A stretch of DNA of 64,000 bases from Halorubrum ruber (GCF_018228765.1 NZ_CP073695.1:1984001-2048000), one strand, 5' to 3'. Shown: positions 16,706 to 26,253, counted from the stretch's first letter. The notes: generated by a model not told the origin, from the letters alone. Numbers and translations: made by a program.

Positions 16706-17620
16706 ATGCGAGTCTCGGTTGTCGTTTGTACGTATTCCCTAGATCTCTACGAACATGCTCGAGATGCCGCAGAAGCGGTGCTTAGCCAGACCTATGATGA
16801 CGTCGAGCTCGTTTTGATTTCGGATGGAAACGCCTCGGTGTATGAGTCTATGTGTGCTGACTACGCTGAACTAGAAAACGTCCGCATCGGTTGTAACGAC
16901 AAGAACCGCGGGCTCTCATACAGCCGTAACCACGGAATCAAACTCGCAAGTGGGGACGTGGTCGCATTCGTCGACGACGATGCGGTCCCTGAACCGGACT
17001 GGGTCGAACAGCTAGTTGCCACCTATGAGGAACGCGATGCGATCGCTGTGGGTGGAAAAATGACACCGATTTGGGTCGATGGAAAGCCGACCTTTCTCCC
17101 TGAAGAATTCTATTGGCTTATTGGCGTCACGCATCGGGGATATCCAGAGGAACAGTGTGAAGTCAGAAACACAAACGGATCCAATATGTCTTTTAGAAAG
17201 GATGTTCTTGAGAAGCTCGGTGGATTCAGCGAGGACCTCGGGCGTAAAGGCGATCAACAGATCCAGGGAGAAGAGACAGAGCTGGCGGCCCGGATGCGTG
17301 AAAAATACGGCCAGGGGATGTGGTATGTTCCGGATGCCGAAGTCGGGCACAAGGTATTCGACTATCGCACAGACCGTGTGTGGCTACTGAAACGCTCGTT
17401 TTGGCAAGGATATTCGAAACACGTTATGAGTAATCTCGTCGATAGTACTGGCAGCCAAGAGAGTGCTTTCCTGAGAGACCTCCTCTTACAGTTCGGCCCA
17501 CAACGTCTCGTGGAATTGATTAAACGGCCGTCGAAGCAGAAGGTCGATCAGCTCGGGATGCTCGTCGCACTCACAGTCGCCGTAGGGTTTGGATTTCTCT
17601 ACGGGATCCTACGCTACTGA
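16706..17620 (+). CDS. aglG: Family-2 glycosyltransferase, AglG-like (glucuronosyltransferase onto dolichol-phosphate glucose)
   Basis: A 304-residue GT-A enzyme: VSVVVCTYSLDLYE at the start, LISDGN near residue 38, FVDDDAVPEPDWV with the metal-binding DDD near 94, and the acceptor-side EVRNTNGSNMSFRKDVLEK. The stretch LLKRSFWQGYSKHVM near 235 and a terminal hydrophobic helix (LGMLVALTVAVGFGFLYG) match what I recall of haloarchaeal AglG proteins, which add the second sugar to the lipid-linked glycan. Together with the dehydrogenase next door this suggests a hexuronic acid at position two. The assignment rests on resemblance, not on a search. The gene is less GC-rich than the flanking chromosome. 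Confidence 0.75.
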   Translation: MRVSVVVCTYSLDLYEHARDAAEAVLSQTYDDVELVLISDGNASVYESMCADYAELENVRIGCNDKNRGLSYSRNHGIKLASGDVVAFVDDDAVPEPDWVEQLVATYEERDAIAVGGKMTPIWVDGKPTFLPEEFYWLIGVTHRGYPEEQCEVRNTNGSNMSFRKDVLEKLGGFSEDLGRKGDQQIQGEETELAARMREKYGQGMWYVPDAEVGHKVFDYRTDRVWLLKRSFWQGYSKHVMSNLVDSTGSQESAFLRDLLLQFGPQRLVELIKRPSKQKVDQLGMLVALTVAVGFGFLYGILRY

Positions 17621-17659
17621 ACGAACAAGAATAAGAACCGAAGTAGTCAACCTCGTCAT

Positions 17660-18796
17660 ATGTCCGACTCCGGCGTCTGTGTGGTCACCCATCCGCTTAG
17701 TTCAGCCGGTGAAAACGCCACTCGAACCCTTCTCAATATACTGGCTGAACTCGGTCCGGTGTCTCTCGTGACTGCCGACCTGCCGGAAGACTCTACGATC
17801 CGCGAAGACCGTGAAGTGATTGAACTCACAACGAAGGGAGCCGGCGATGGTATTGTTGTCGCAGCGGTTCGGTTTGTGTTGAACCAACTGCGGATGTGCG
17901 ATGCGATCCGACGCCGACCAGAAGAAGTGGTTTTGTTTTTCGGAGCTACCTCATATTTGCTCCCGATTCTCTTCGCGCGCAGCGTCGGGAAGATCGTCCT
18001 TGTGGAGCCTCGGGGAGATGTCCCATTGACACTTCAACTGAACTGGGAACAGCGTATGCCCAATATCGTCGCAAAGGCGCTTTCCGGGGCCGTCCGCGCA
18101 CTCGAACGCGCTGGGTTCGCTGCCGCAGACCGTGTCGTCACGTATACCCCGAATATGGCCCGCGAACTCGGTCTCGAACCGGACTCAGCAAATGTGTATC
18201 CGTACGGTGCCCGGTACGTCGATACCGATGAATTCTCTGTTCAGGTTCCTTTCGAGGAACGCAGCAATGTTGTTGGGTTCGTCGGCCGTATCGACGAGGA
18301 GAAAGGGATTCGAGAATTGGCTGAGGTGGCAAAACAGCTCCCAGAGGGAGTGACGTTTCGGTTCGTGGGTGACGGTCCGTTGTACAGTTGGCTCGAAACC
18401 GAACTTGCGAATGAAATTGCGACCGGAGACGCAGAATTAGCTGGATGGGTTGACCACAGTGACGTACCAGCAGAATTTAATAAGATGAAATTACTCGTGA
18501 TGCCCTCGCACCCAACCGAAGGCCTTCCGACGACAATATTAGAAGCAATGGCATGTGGGACTCCTGTCTACGCGACACCAGTAGCAGGGGTCCCAGACGT
18601 TGTGAAGTCTCAAAAAACTGGGATGCTAATGAAAAGTCGGGACCCACAGCTCATCACGAGAGATATCTCTGAACTCTTGTGCCAGAACAATTTGGCGACA
18701 ATGAGTAACCAAAGTCGTGGTTTGATCGAGGATAGATATAGCTTGGAAGAAGCTGTGAAACGATATCGTGGATTGCTTAGTTCCGTCAGAGGTTGA
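17660..18796 (+). CDS. GT4-type glycosyltransferase
   Basis: A 378-residue GT-B enzyme. The N-terminal half contains VTHPLSSAGENATRT (acceptor-side start); the C-terminal half opens with VGFVGRIDEEKGI and has the nucleotide-sugar motif EGLPTTILEAMACGTPVYATP (EX7E). FRFVGDGP is also typical. No signal peptide; it should act at the cytoplasmic membrane face on the lipid-linked glycan. It starts 39 bp after the AglG-like gene, with AATAAGA about 27 bp upstream of its ATG. Its 3' end overlaps the convergent flippase by 11 bp. Sugar specificity cannot be read from sequence. Confidence 0.85.
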   Translation: MSDSGVCVVTHPLSSAGENATRTLLNILAELGPVSLVTADLPEDSTIREDREVIELTTKGAGDGIVVAAVRFVLNQLRMCDAIRRRPEEVVLFFGATSYLLPILFARSVGKIVLVEPRGDVPLTLQLNWEQRMPNIVAKALSGAVRALERAGFAAADRVVTYTPNMARELGLEPDSANVYPYGARYVDTDEFSVQVPFEERSNVVGFVGRIDEEKGIRELAEVAKQLPEGVTFRFVGDGPLYSWLETELANEIATGDAELAGWVDHSDVPAEFNKMKLLVMPSHPTEGLPTTILEAMACGTPVYATPVAGVPDVVKSQKTGMLMKSRDPQLITRDISELLCQNNLATMSNQSRGLIEDRYSLEEAVKRYRGLLSSVRG

Positions 18797-20204
18797 CTGA
18801 CGCAGGAAGTAGAGAGAAGACTTTCGCTCGAACTTGCTTGGAAATTCCGAGCAATACTAAGGCATATACACTTGCACCTAATCCAACGAGACCGATTGTC
18901 AGGTAGTTACTTGGGGGAGTATACGAGATGATTGGATAAAGGCCAAGCATCATTATCGTACTGGCAACAACCTGTTTTCCAACCTCCAGTATAGGGAATT
19001 CCACTCCACCTAAACGCAGAATTATTTCCCTCCAGCTAATTACAAAATATAATAAGCTTGATAATAGGGTCGCAGTCGCTGCTCCGTACCAGCTAAATTG
19101 ATAGACTAATATTACATTCAGAACAACATTTGTGGTGATAAAAATGCCGTTAATCCTGAACGCGATATCCGGATAGTCAAGCGCATTTAGTGCGTTTAGG
19201 GCTTGACCTCCAAATGCGTGTACCATCCTGGCAGCGATTAAAATTACTAGAATCTCATTTCCGATGCTGAATTCTGGACTGTAAATCCGAAGTAACCGCT
19301 CACCGATTACAAACGCGCCGAACGCACCTGGAATCAGAAAGATCCCGGTATATATCAACGCATCATCTAGCAGATCTCTGACCCGGTCGTACTGGTTCTC
19401 CGAATCGAGAGCGCTAATTTCAGGGAAGAGGGTTGTTGCGATAGACCCTCCGACAATTGCCAGGAACGAAGAAAGCGTCCAAGACGCTTGATAGACACCG
19501 ACCAATTGGTCGCTTACAAAGAGCCCAAGAACTAATAAATCTGCCCAGCTGAGAGACACTGATTTTAGACTACCAAGCCAAGAATATTGGGCGAAACTTC
19601 GAATTTCTGAGAAAGCCTGTCGAGTCGGAATGGTGAGTTCCGATCGGAGCATGAGTAGTCCCAGAACACAAAATGCGAGTAACGAGAGCGCGTGACCGTA
19701 AACAAGACCAATAACCATGAAGCCTGCTAGTACAAACGAGATCTGCCCCCCCAACCGGAGGAGCTGTTCGGCGGTACCAATCCACCCCGAAATACTAACA
19801 CGCTTGAGGCCGACAAACCCAGATTTGACGAGATCGAAGATGAGATTTACTGCGATCAACAGGGCAAGCACGAGCGCGATATCAAGCCCAATGTATGAAT
19901 CAATGTAATCGCGCAAGAGCAGCATAAACACACCGACCAGAGCGGCATATAGTGTGAGAATTACTAAACCCGCAGAAAAGAACGCCGCTGATCGTGTGTC
20001 TGACTCGGACATACGCTTCGAGGCAGCAGAAGTAATGCTTCCACCGGGTAGTTTGATCCAAAAGAGTAGTGCCAGCGCCTGTGAATAGATACCAAGATCA
20101 CCAGCACCCAAGTAGCGAGCAATAAAAAACGTAGTTCCGAATCCAGCGACTGAGCGGATTACTTGTGCCGCAAAATGTGAGATCGCTACTTTGCCTTCCC
20201 TCAT
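18786..20204 (-). CDS. MATE/Wzx-type oligosaccharide flippase
   Basis: A 472-residue integral membrane protein with about 12-14 hydrophobic helices spread over the whole length and few charged residues between them. The first helix pair (VAISHFAAQVIRSVAGFGTTFFIARYLG) with GDLGIYSQALA fits polysaccharide-biosynthesis flippases (Wzx family; AglR in Haloferax is analogous). It would turn the lipid-linked oligosaccharide from the inner to the outer face before AglB uses it. The gene is AT-rich compared with the flanks and has a TTTTTACTC box about 27-30 bp upstream of the ATG. Confidence 0.88.
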   Translation of the reverse strand: MREGKVAISHFAAQVIRSVAGFGTTFFIARYLGAGDLGIYSQALALLFWIKLPGGSITSAASKRMSESDTRSAAFFSAGLVILTLYAALVGVFMLLLRDYIDSYIGLDIALVLALLIAVNLIFDLVKSGFVGLKRVSISGWIGTAEQLLRLGGQISFVLAGFMVIGLVYGHALSLLAFCVLGLLMLRSELTIPTRQAFSEIRSFAQYSWLGSLKSVSLSWADLLVLGLFVSDQLVGVYQASWTLSSFLAIVGGSIATTLFPEISALDSENQYDRVRDLLDDALIYTGIFLIPGAFGAFVIGERLLRIYSPEFSIGNEILVILIAARMVHAFGGQALNALNALDYPDIAFRINGIFITTNVVLNVILVYQFSWYGAATATLLSSLLYFVISWREIILRLGGVEFPILEVGKQVVASTIMMLGLYPIISYTPPSNYLTIGLVGLGASVYALVLLGISKQVRAKVFSLLPASVNL

Positions 20205-20265
20205 CTGTCGTTTGTTTCAACTTGTCTTGAGTAAAAACCCTTCAGAGTGTTACAACTGAACTGGC

Positions 20266-21738
20266 TCATCGTAGATATCCTAGATCAGCGAGCTTATTTT
20301 CCACATCTTCGGTTAACTCTCGCTCATCTGCCTCACCCACTGTCTGCACACCGTCTCTCAGATGCTGGAAGACCTCCTCCACGACCGTGGCAGCATCAGT
20401 ATCTTCGATCTCCTCCAAACTTCCGGTATCCCGAATACGGAATGTTCCCGTATTATCCCGTCGAGTCGCATATTTTACAACACCCATCTCATCGTCACGG
20501 TACACTGCCCGCCACGGACCGAAGTAGGGTTCCCGATCCGATTCACTAAGAGGCAGTTCATCTCCGGGAGGTTTGATACGATATGTAGAAGCTATTACTT
20601 GATCTTCATCGGGAACGAACGAGGCTACGGAAGAATCGTCAGAAAGGGTTTTTTTAACGACCTGCGCGAATTGTGTCAACGTCGCAATATCCTTAACGGT
20701 CTCACTGTTTTCTTGATGAGGACGCTTGACAAGGAGCGGAACATGTGTTTGGACTTCTCCGATACCCCAACTATGTCCACGAAGTCTGGCCTCTGAAAGT
20801 CTGCTTTTTTCACCAAAGGCTTCGCCGTGATCACTCGTAATAACAAGGAGAGTATTCTCATACTCACCCATATCCTTGAGGCGATCCACTAAGTTTGCAA
20901 CCACAGCATCAGCCTGACGGATACAACCATCATAGAGTGGCTCTAAAGAACCTAATTTCTCCCAGAACTCATCGCTAAAGCTCTCTATCTTTGAGGCATT
21001 TTGAACGTCCTCGTACAGCTCAACGTGTTCTTGATTGGCCCACTTATTGTATCGCGGTTCAGGAGCATACGGACTATGAGCATCCATTAGGTTTAGACAG
21101 GCTGCCCAGGGAGATCCCCGATTGCTGAGCCAATCGAAGAACTCGTCAACGTACACCTCACCAAATTCTGAACTTGGATCGTGAGAGCCACCGTGTGGTG
21201 TGAGATTCGAGTAGAGACCGTTCAAGATGGACCGGATGGGCTTGTCATGGGCGAGTGCTTCGCGTAGGAACCGTCTTGCATCTACTTCCCCTTCTATATC
21301 CATTGGCGAGAGCCCTTCGTCGAATATTCGGAATTTCGTCCGTTTTGGTCCAACTTTCGTGTCAAAACACTCTCCGAGATTGGATGCCTCGGTGATCACG
21401 ACGTTCGGCGAAAACATCCCTGTCGAGTATCCATGTTCTTGGCTGAGCTTGTGAAAGATGTTCGCAGACGGATTGAGATAGGAGGTGTGTTCTGTTACTT
21501 GATGCTCTTCAACATGATACCCGGAAAATATGCTGGCGTGACTAGCTATGCTGTGAATACTCGGTGCTCGTGCTTGTTCGTAAAGGGTTGCGGTCTCCTC
21601 AGCAAAATCAGTTAGGAATGGTGTCGTCTCCCTTTGATAGCCGTACGTACTACAATTTTTGGCGCGTACGCTATCCAAGACGATAAGTAACACATTCGGA
21701 CGACTATCATTTGATACAGAGTGATTCGGACGAGGCAT
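20266..21738 (-). CDS. Sulfatase/alkaline-phosphatase-fold enzyme, Ser at the nucleophile position
   Basis: A 490-residue protein of the sulfatase superfamily: NVLLIVLDSVRAKN at the start carries the metal-binding Asp22, GYQRETTPFL follows, and SDHGEAFGEKS near residue 305 holds the second metal site. At the nucleophile motif, where sulfatases have C-x-P-x-R, this protein has SIASHASIFSG with Ser63 in the Cys place and His67 in the Arg place. It therefore lacks the formylglycine sulfatase signature and may be a phosphotransferase, phosphodiesterase or a serine-type enzyme. No signal peptide is evident. It lies among glycan genes, so it probably modifies or hydrolyses a surface-glycan intermediate; this is inference. 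Confidence 0.8.
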   Translation of the reverse strand: MPRPNHSVSNDSRPNVLLIVLDSVRAKNCSTYGYQRETTPFLTDFAEETATLYEQARAPSIHSIASHASIFSGYHVEEHQVTEHTSYLNPSANIFHKLSQEHGYSTGMFSPNVVITEASNLGECFDTKVGPKRTKFRIFDEGLSPMDIEGEVDARRFLREALAHDKPIRSILNGLYSNLTPHGGSHDPSSEFGEVYVDEFFDWLSNRGSPWAACLNLMDAHSPYAPEPRYNKWANQEHVELYEDVQNASKIESFSDEFWEKLGSLEPLYDGCIRQADAVVANLVDRLKDMGEYENTLLVITSDHGEAFGEKSRLSEARLRGHSWGIGEVQTHVPLLVKRPHQENSETVKDIATLTQFAQVVKKTLSDDSSVASFVPDEDQVIASTYRIKPPGDELPLSESDREPYFGPWRAVYRDDEMGVVKYATRRDNTGTFRIRDTGSLEEIEDTDAATVVEEVFQHLRDGVQTVGEADERELTEDVENKLADLGYLR

Positions 21739-21795
21739 TCTATAGGGATTGTAACTGGCTCAGGGGGTTAGGATTTCTGTTCGCCCGGTGTCGTA

Positions 21796-22812
21796 TCATG
21801 ATGTTAGTTCGTCGTACACCTCTAAGTGTGTCTCTATCGCAGAGTCAAGAGTTAAGGGATTGCTATCAATGAACCCTAGCCCTCGTTGTACTTGGTCACT
21901 GTATCGCTCTTTATCGTTAAGCAGTTCCACGATTGTTTCATGTAACGCTTCAGCCGTGCGCTTTGAGTAGATGTACGCACCAGGTTCCACAGCGAACTCT
22001 TGGATATAACCTGTCGCTGTTGTAATGAAGGGCGTACCGCAGGCAATTGATTCAAGTCCGACGTTTGAGGTAACATCTGATAAGCGAGGACCAATTGTGA
22101 CATCAGCCGCGTTATAATAGTATGGTAATTCCCGGTTGTTTACATAACCTTCGTATCTCACATTGGGATTTTCTTCGATATCTGACCTCAATGGACCTTC
22201 TCCGATTACGATATAAATGAATTCGTCATTAAACGAGGCCGTTTCAGAAATGAGCTCAGCTCCATAATGATTTGTGAGTTCTCCAACATATAACACTACT
22301 TTGGAATCTTGTGAGATCCCCAACTCGTTGCGAACTTTATCAATCCTGTTTTCTGTATATGGATGGAAGATTTCTCGATCGATAGTCGCAGTACATATGG
22401 TAGTCTTATAGCCGAATTTTTTCCACTCACGGCCCTCATGTACCACAATTAGCCGGTTGATTCCTAAGAACTTACCAAGATGCTGGTAATACGATTCAAC
22501 TTGAATACCTGGTCCAACACCAGCCACTAAAGGACCTGAGTAAAATAATCGGACAAACGCTACTTGCCATATATTTATTGGGACATGAGCAACATCTGTA
22601 TTTGTGAACACAGTTTTTGTATTTTGAAACAGATCAACCGGTTTGTTTAGATTGATCTTTAATATATTAGCTTCCTCAGTTACGAGATCCGGTTCATTTG
22701 TAAGGACTGTCACTTGATGATCAGAATTCTCAGCAACTCCATTTATGATATCCCTAGCACGTGTTCGGGGTCCTGTTCCGGAAAGATTGTAACAGAAAAA
22801 ACTAATCCTCAT
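21796..22812 (-). CDS. GT4-type glycosyltransferase
   Basis: A 338-residue GT-B enzyme beginning MRISFFCYNLSGTGPRTRARDI. The C-terminal domain starts near VVLYVGELTNHYGAEL, with YIVIGEGPLRSDIEENPNVRYEGYV and the donor site SNVGLESIACGTPFITTATG (EX7E type). It lies 57 bp upstream of the sulfatase-fold gene on the same strand; co-transcription is possible. The sequence is one of the most AT-rich in the window and is preceded by an AT island (TTTTTATTATTG region near 22833-22845). Acceptor and sugar are not predictable. Confidence 0.83.
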   Translation of the reverse strand: MRISFFCYNLSGTGPRTRARDIINGVAENSDHQVTVLTNEPDLVTEEANILKINLNKPVDLFQNTKTVFTNTDVAHVPINIWQVAFVRLFYSGPLVAGVGPGIQVESYYQHLGKFLGINRLIVVHEGREWKKFGYKTTICTATIDREIFHPYTENRIDKVRNELGISQDSKVVLYVGELTNHYGAELISETASFNDEFIYIVIGEGPLRSDIEENPNVRYEGYVNNRELPYYYNAADVTIGPRLSDVTSNVGLESIACGTPFITTATGYIQEFAVEPGAYIYSKRTAEALHETIVELLNDKERYSDQVQRGLGFIDSNPLTLDSAIETHLEVYDELTS

Positions 22813-22905
22813 AGAATGAGACCTATGGATACAATAATAAAAAGGCTTATGAATAAATATAGATTATTATGTAAAATATATTATATAACAGATCCGCCTC
22901 AGCTA

Positions 22906-23619
22906 TTATGAAGATAAGTATTTGGCGACCAACACATGACCTGAGTTCCTGTCAGGCTCTGAGTCGATGATTTGATAACCACAATTATTTAACAATTTTT
23001 TTTTTACTCTTGACGTGGGTGCCCCTTTTGATGGATGTGTTTCAACAATGATAGTAGTTATATTGGCAGGTAACTGCGTAATTAGATCAACTTCTGCGCC
23101 CTCACAATCCATTTCTATTACGTCACAGTAAGGGAGTTCAGATGGATGGACTGTCTTAGCTTTGTCACCGGGTTCCTTCAAATTCGACATTTGTCCGACG
23201 ATAGCGTGAATAACACGGGTTTGATAAAACACGTTATTCAAGCGTAACGTATTTTTTTAATCCTCAACTTTCATTTGCCCCTTTAAATATGAAAACTTTA
23301 CCCCCTCCCCCCCCCTTCCGACTTTTTTCGCTGCCACCGTTGAAGAAATGCCGTACCCACCACCGATAACTACTACTGAGTCACCTTCTGCGACATACTG
23401 ATTGATAAAATCACAATTCGGCTTTTTGTGAGACTGGGGCCACGAGAAATCCACACCAAACCAACTATCAAGTAATTTCTCACACCTTTTAGATGAATAA
23501 ATGGTAACACCTTGTATATTTTGATGTTGCTCACAGGACAGATAGGGCCTGATCAGTCGGATATAAAAATGTTTGATAATTGCTCTGAATAGAGCGATGG
23601 CCCCCCTTCGTTGAAACAA
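22906..23619 (-). pseudogene. Disrupted FkbM-family methyltransferase
   Basis: Two open segments in the same frame (23619-23257 and 23241-22906) together make one FkbM-type SAM methyltransferase: VVVIGGGYGISSTVAAKKVG is the SAM loop, LNNVFYQTRVIHAIV the middle, and VIEMDCEGAEVDLI the conserved acidic core. They are split by an in-frame TAA at 23257-23259. Just upstream lies a run of nine G (minus strand; 23307-23315) followed by A and five G, and translation right after it no longer looks like the family, whereas a shift by one frame gives KVFIFKGANES, which does. So at least a frameshift in the G tract and a stop are present. The intact relative at 26250 shows what the region should look like. 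Confidence 0.75.
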
Positions 23620-23864
23620 ATCATATCTTTTTTCAGCGTATTTTTCATCCTTACTGGGAAATATTCTGCTTGGATATTATAAATCCTACACTACACAGTT
23701 TGAATGACAGTCCGTCTATTGGTTTCCGCTACGCTTACGTGTTCTATTCAGAATAAGGTACGTACAGTAAGAGGAAACCAATGATAAATTCACTTCTGAA
23801 TTGGACTCGGTCAAGCATACTGAATGTAATTTCAACAGTCGCTTAATCTAGTCAAGCGTCCACA
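23620..23864. other. AT-rich intergenic spacer with dyad and GT4 promoter
   Basis: The spacer between the broken methyltransferase and the next GT4 gene contains a 65 bp dyad (listed separately) and a TATA-like GCTTAATC at about 23841-23848, some 20-25 bp upstream of the ATG at 23865. No coding segment is seen. Confidence 0.45.
23718..23782. repeat. Imperfect 65 bp inverted repeat with perfect 10 bp ends
   Basis: ATTGGTTTCC at 23718-23727 is exactly complementary to GGAAACCAAT at 23773-23782. The inner 45 bp is partly self-complementary as well (TACG...TACGT...TATTC against GAATAA...TACGTA...GTA). Size and terminal symmetry fit a MITE-like relic or a transcript hairpin. No target duplication is obvious. 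Confidence 0.5.
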
Positions 23865-24947
23865 ATGGCCAGAAAAATTGCCATACTTGTTAAGGAATTC
23901 CCGCCAGACGTAATCGGTGGGACAGAGACGCAGACGAAACGAATGGCCCGTGAACTCGACGGCGCGGGTCACGAGATAACAGTGTACACGAAAGCTTACA
24001 AGACTGACCAGAGCGATGATTCACTTCCCTATGAAGTCGTTCGCGTGCCGAATTGGCGTATCAGTCCCTTCGTTTCCACGCTAACCTTCGTACTCGCGGC
24101 GACTTTCTTCCTACTGCGCGATGCACGTGAATACAACATCCTCCAGTGTATGATGATCTACCCGAACGGGTTTATTGGTCGTGTAGTAAACACCTTACGC
24201 GGCCTCCCCTATTTTGCGTGGATCCGTGGTGGTGACTACTACTTCATGAAGGACACGCCCGTTAAGAGATGGATGATCAGAAGCGTCCTCCGAGAGGCGC
24301 GTGTCCTCGTACAGACCGAGCGTATCGCAGCAGACGTCCGCTCCGAGTTCGATGAGTCTTCACTAACTGTTCTCGGAAACGGGGTAGATATCCCGTCGGT
24401 GACCGCGGAAGGTGATGAGATCGTTTTCGTCGGCCGCCTCAAAGATCAGAAAGGAGTTGATGTCTTCCTGCGCGCCGTTGCCGGCCTCAACGAGTCCGTG
24501 CTCATCGTGGGCGATGGCCCTGAACGCGAGAATCTCGAGGCACTTGCCGAGCGTCTCAACGTGGATGCCGAGTTTGCTGGAGAGGTTCCCCCGGATGTAG
24601 TCCCGGACTACCTACGCCGGGGGAAACTCTTCGTCCTTCCATCTGTCCGCGGCGAAGGACTGCCAAACGCTGTACTGGAGGCGATGGCGGTTGGACTTCC
24701 CGTGATTGTGACCGATACGGGAGGTGCCGCAGATGCTGTCGTAGACGGTGAGACAGGGTATCTCGTTAGTCCCGGAGATGAGGATGCCCTTGGTGACCGA
24801 ATTGAACAGCTCTGCCGCGATGAGGACCGGCGCGAGAGAATGGGCGAAGCCGCCCGCGCATGGGTCGTCAAGAACCACGGTTGGGAGACAATTGTGGACT
24901 CTCTTGAAGATGTCTACGCGGATGTAACTAATATGATGGATCGTTGA
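23865..24947 (+). CDS. GT4-type glycosyltransferase
   Basis: A 360-residue GT-B enzyme. The start KIAILVKEFPPDVIGGTETQTKRMARELDGAGHE is the classic GT4 N-terminus with a GGxE loop for the acceptor side. The donor domain opens at DEIVFVGRLKDQKGVDVFLRA, with ESVLIVGDGPERENLE and EGLPNAVLEAMAVGLPVIVTDTGG (EX7E), and ends with the usual helix. Its GC content is nearer the chromosome average than the genes on either side, suggesting the island is a mosaic of different origins. Transcribed alone, opposite to the preceding pseudogene. Confidence 0.88.
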   Translation: MARKIAILVKEFPPDVIGGTETQTKRMARELDGAGHEITVYTKAYKTDQSDDSLPYEVVRVPNWRISPFVSTLTFVLAATFFLLRDAREYNILQCMMIYPNGFIGRVVNTLRGLPYFAWIRGGDYYFMKDTPVKRWMIRSVLREARVLVQTERIAADVRSEFDESSLTVLGNGVDIPSVTAEGDEIVFVGRLKDQKGVDVFLRAVAGLNESVLIVGDGPERENLEALAERLNVDAEFAGEVPPDVVPDYLRRGKLFVLPSVRGEGLPNAVLEAMAVGLPVIVTDTGGAADAVVDGETGYLVSPGDEDALGDRIEQLCRDEDRRERMGEAARAWVVKNHGWETIVDSLEDVYADVTNMMDR

Positions 24948-25143
24948 AATTGCGTACCAGTCATTCAGGCGAACGGGGATGTGCCGGTATCGCTGATGGT
25001 GTGGCTATACTCGTTTTAATACGCTTACGACAGATCACACTGGCATCCCCGGGATCAAGGCGACTGAATATGTAGGTTACATTTGTACGATTATTGTCAT
25101 TAAGGCAGAGACATATTACATTCCGGATTTTTTAATAATATTT

Positions 25144-26253
25144 ATGTCCCATGGTAGTCTTCCCCAATCAAAGAATATGGATGTTCTCCTTTTTGGGAAG
25201 AACCATGGACAACATGGTCCCACTAGAGTCACAAGGGGAATCGGAAGTGCGCTACAAAAAATGGGTCATAGTGTTAGATTGATCACCTACGGCGATCGCT
25301 CTGATTCACCACATCCCGATATCGAAATTGATTCCCACCCACTTCCGGAACAATCTATATTGTCTTGGTGGAATCTGTATAAGAACGTTAAAAATGAGGT
25401 CTGTTCGAGTGAATACGACGTTTTCCATGCTTTAGAGCGCTATCCCTTCCGTTCCGACGTGAGAACTGTTCAATGGACTTCTGATTCATATATTGTATGG
25501 CGGCGGTCTCCCGAGTCGAGTCTACACGCTCGGTCCTTAGCGGGAGATATAATACTAAATTGGATGTCTCGAAGGGGTGCTAAGATGGCAAAATCAATTA
25601 TTGCGTCTAGTCCCGAGACGGAGGACCAGATGCGATCTCTCTGGCACCTACCCCCAGAGAAAATCGTTCCACTTGGAATCGAGTCTGCCTTCCGGTCCCC
25701 GCCGTCACCGGTTAAGAATAAGGTTGAAATTCTCTTTGTGGGGAGATTCGAACAGAGAAAAGGCTATGATCGAATTTTACCGCACCTAAATCCGGATAAT
25801 CCGGAATATAATATAAATATTGTTGGAGGTGTCAAGAGCGAGACTTACGCAGAGTCATTGCTTGGTCAGAAGTGGGAGAATCATTACCTCGGATATCTTA
25901 ATGACCGTGAGCTGGAGCGTAAGTACCAATCTACGGATATCGTGATTATACCCTCGTATCTAGAAAACTTTTCAATGGTTGCTTTGGAGGCGATCGCGAA
26001 AGGGTGTATCGTGATAATCACACGTGATTGTGGATTCGCACAGTTCAAATGGGCAAACCCAGATAATGGGATATATGTAGCAGATTCTGGAAGCGAGATA
26101 GTGGAATGGATAAACAAAATTTTGAAGAACAGAAATGATATTCAAAATAAAAAAGCAAGTGCTTTCAAGCTTTCTGAGCGACTCACATGGGATAACGTTG
26201 CCAAGGAATATACAAAAGTTTACGAGAGTCTGACTAGTGGTGACGAATCATGA
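25144..26253 (+). CDS. GT4-type glycosyltransferase
   Basis: A 369-residue GT-B enzyme. The N-terminal domain starts at MDVLLFGKNHGQHGPTRVTRG; the donor domain at VEILFVGRFEQRKGYDRIL, with YNINIVGGVKSET and the EX7E-type site ENFSMVALEAIAKGC. A TATA-like TTTTTTAATAA at about 25127-25137 would start the transcript near 25157, so the second methionine at 25177 may be the true start, which would also begin directly with the first beta strand. The stop overlaps the next gene's start as ATGA, so the methyltransferase is translationally coupled. AT-rich, island-type composition. Confidence 0.83.
   Translation: MSHGSLPQSKNMDVLLFGKNHGQHGPTRVTRGIGSALQKMGHSVRLITYGDRSDSPHPDIEIDSHPLPEQSILSWWNLYKNVKNEVCSSEYDVFHALERYPFRSDVRTVQWTSDSYIVWRRSPESSLHARSLAGDIILNWMSRRGAKMAKSIIASSPETEDQMRSLWHLPPEKIVPLGIESAFRSPPSPVKNKVEILFVGRFEQRKGYDRILPHLNPDNPEYNINIVGGVKSETYAESLLGQKWENHYLGYLNDRELERKYQSTDIVIIPSYLENFSMVALEAIAKGCIVIITRDCGFAQFKWANPDNGIYVADSGSEIVEWINKILKNRNDIQNKKASAFKLSERLTWDNVAKEYTKVYESLTSGDES

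Noticed and set aside
20266-21738. Genuine sulfatase that would imply glycan desulfation
   Set aside because: The C-x-P-x-R formylglycine motif is absent.
23301-23318. G-tract frameshift as a pure sequencing error
   Set aside because: The in-frame TAA at 23257 and the TGA in the alternative frame mean that correcting the tract alone would not restore the gene, so real decay is more likely, though an added read error cannot be excluded.
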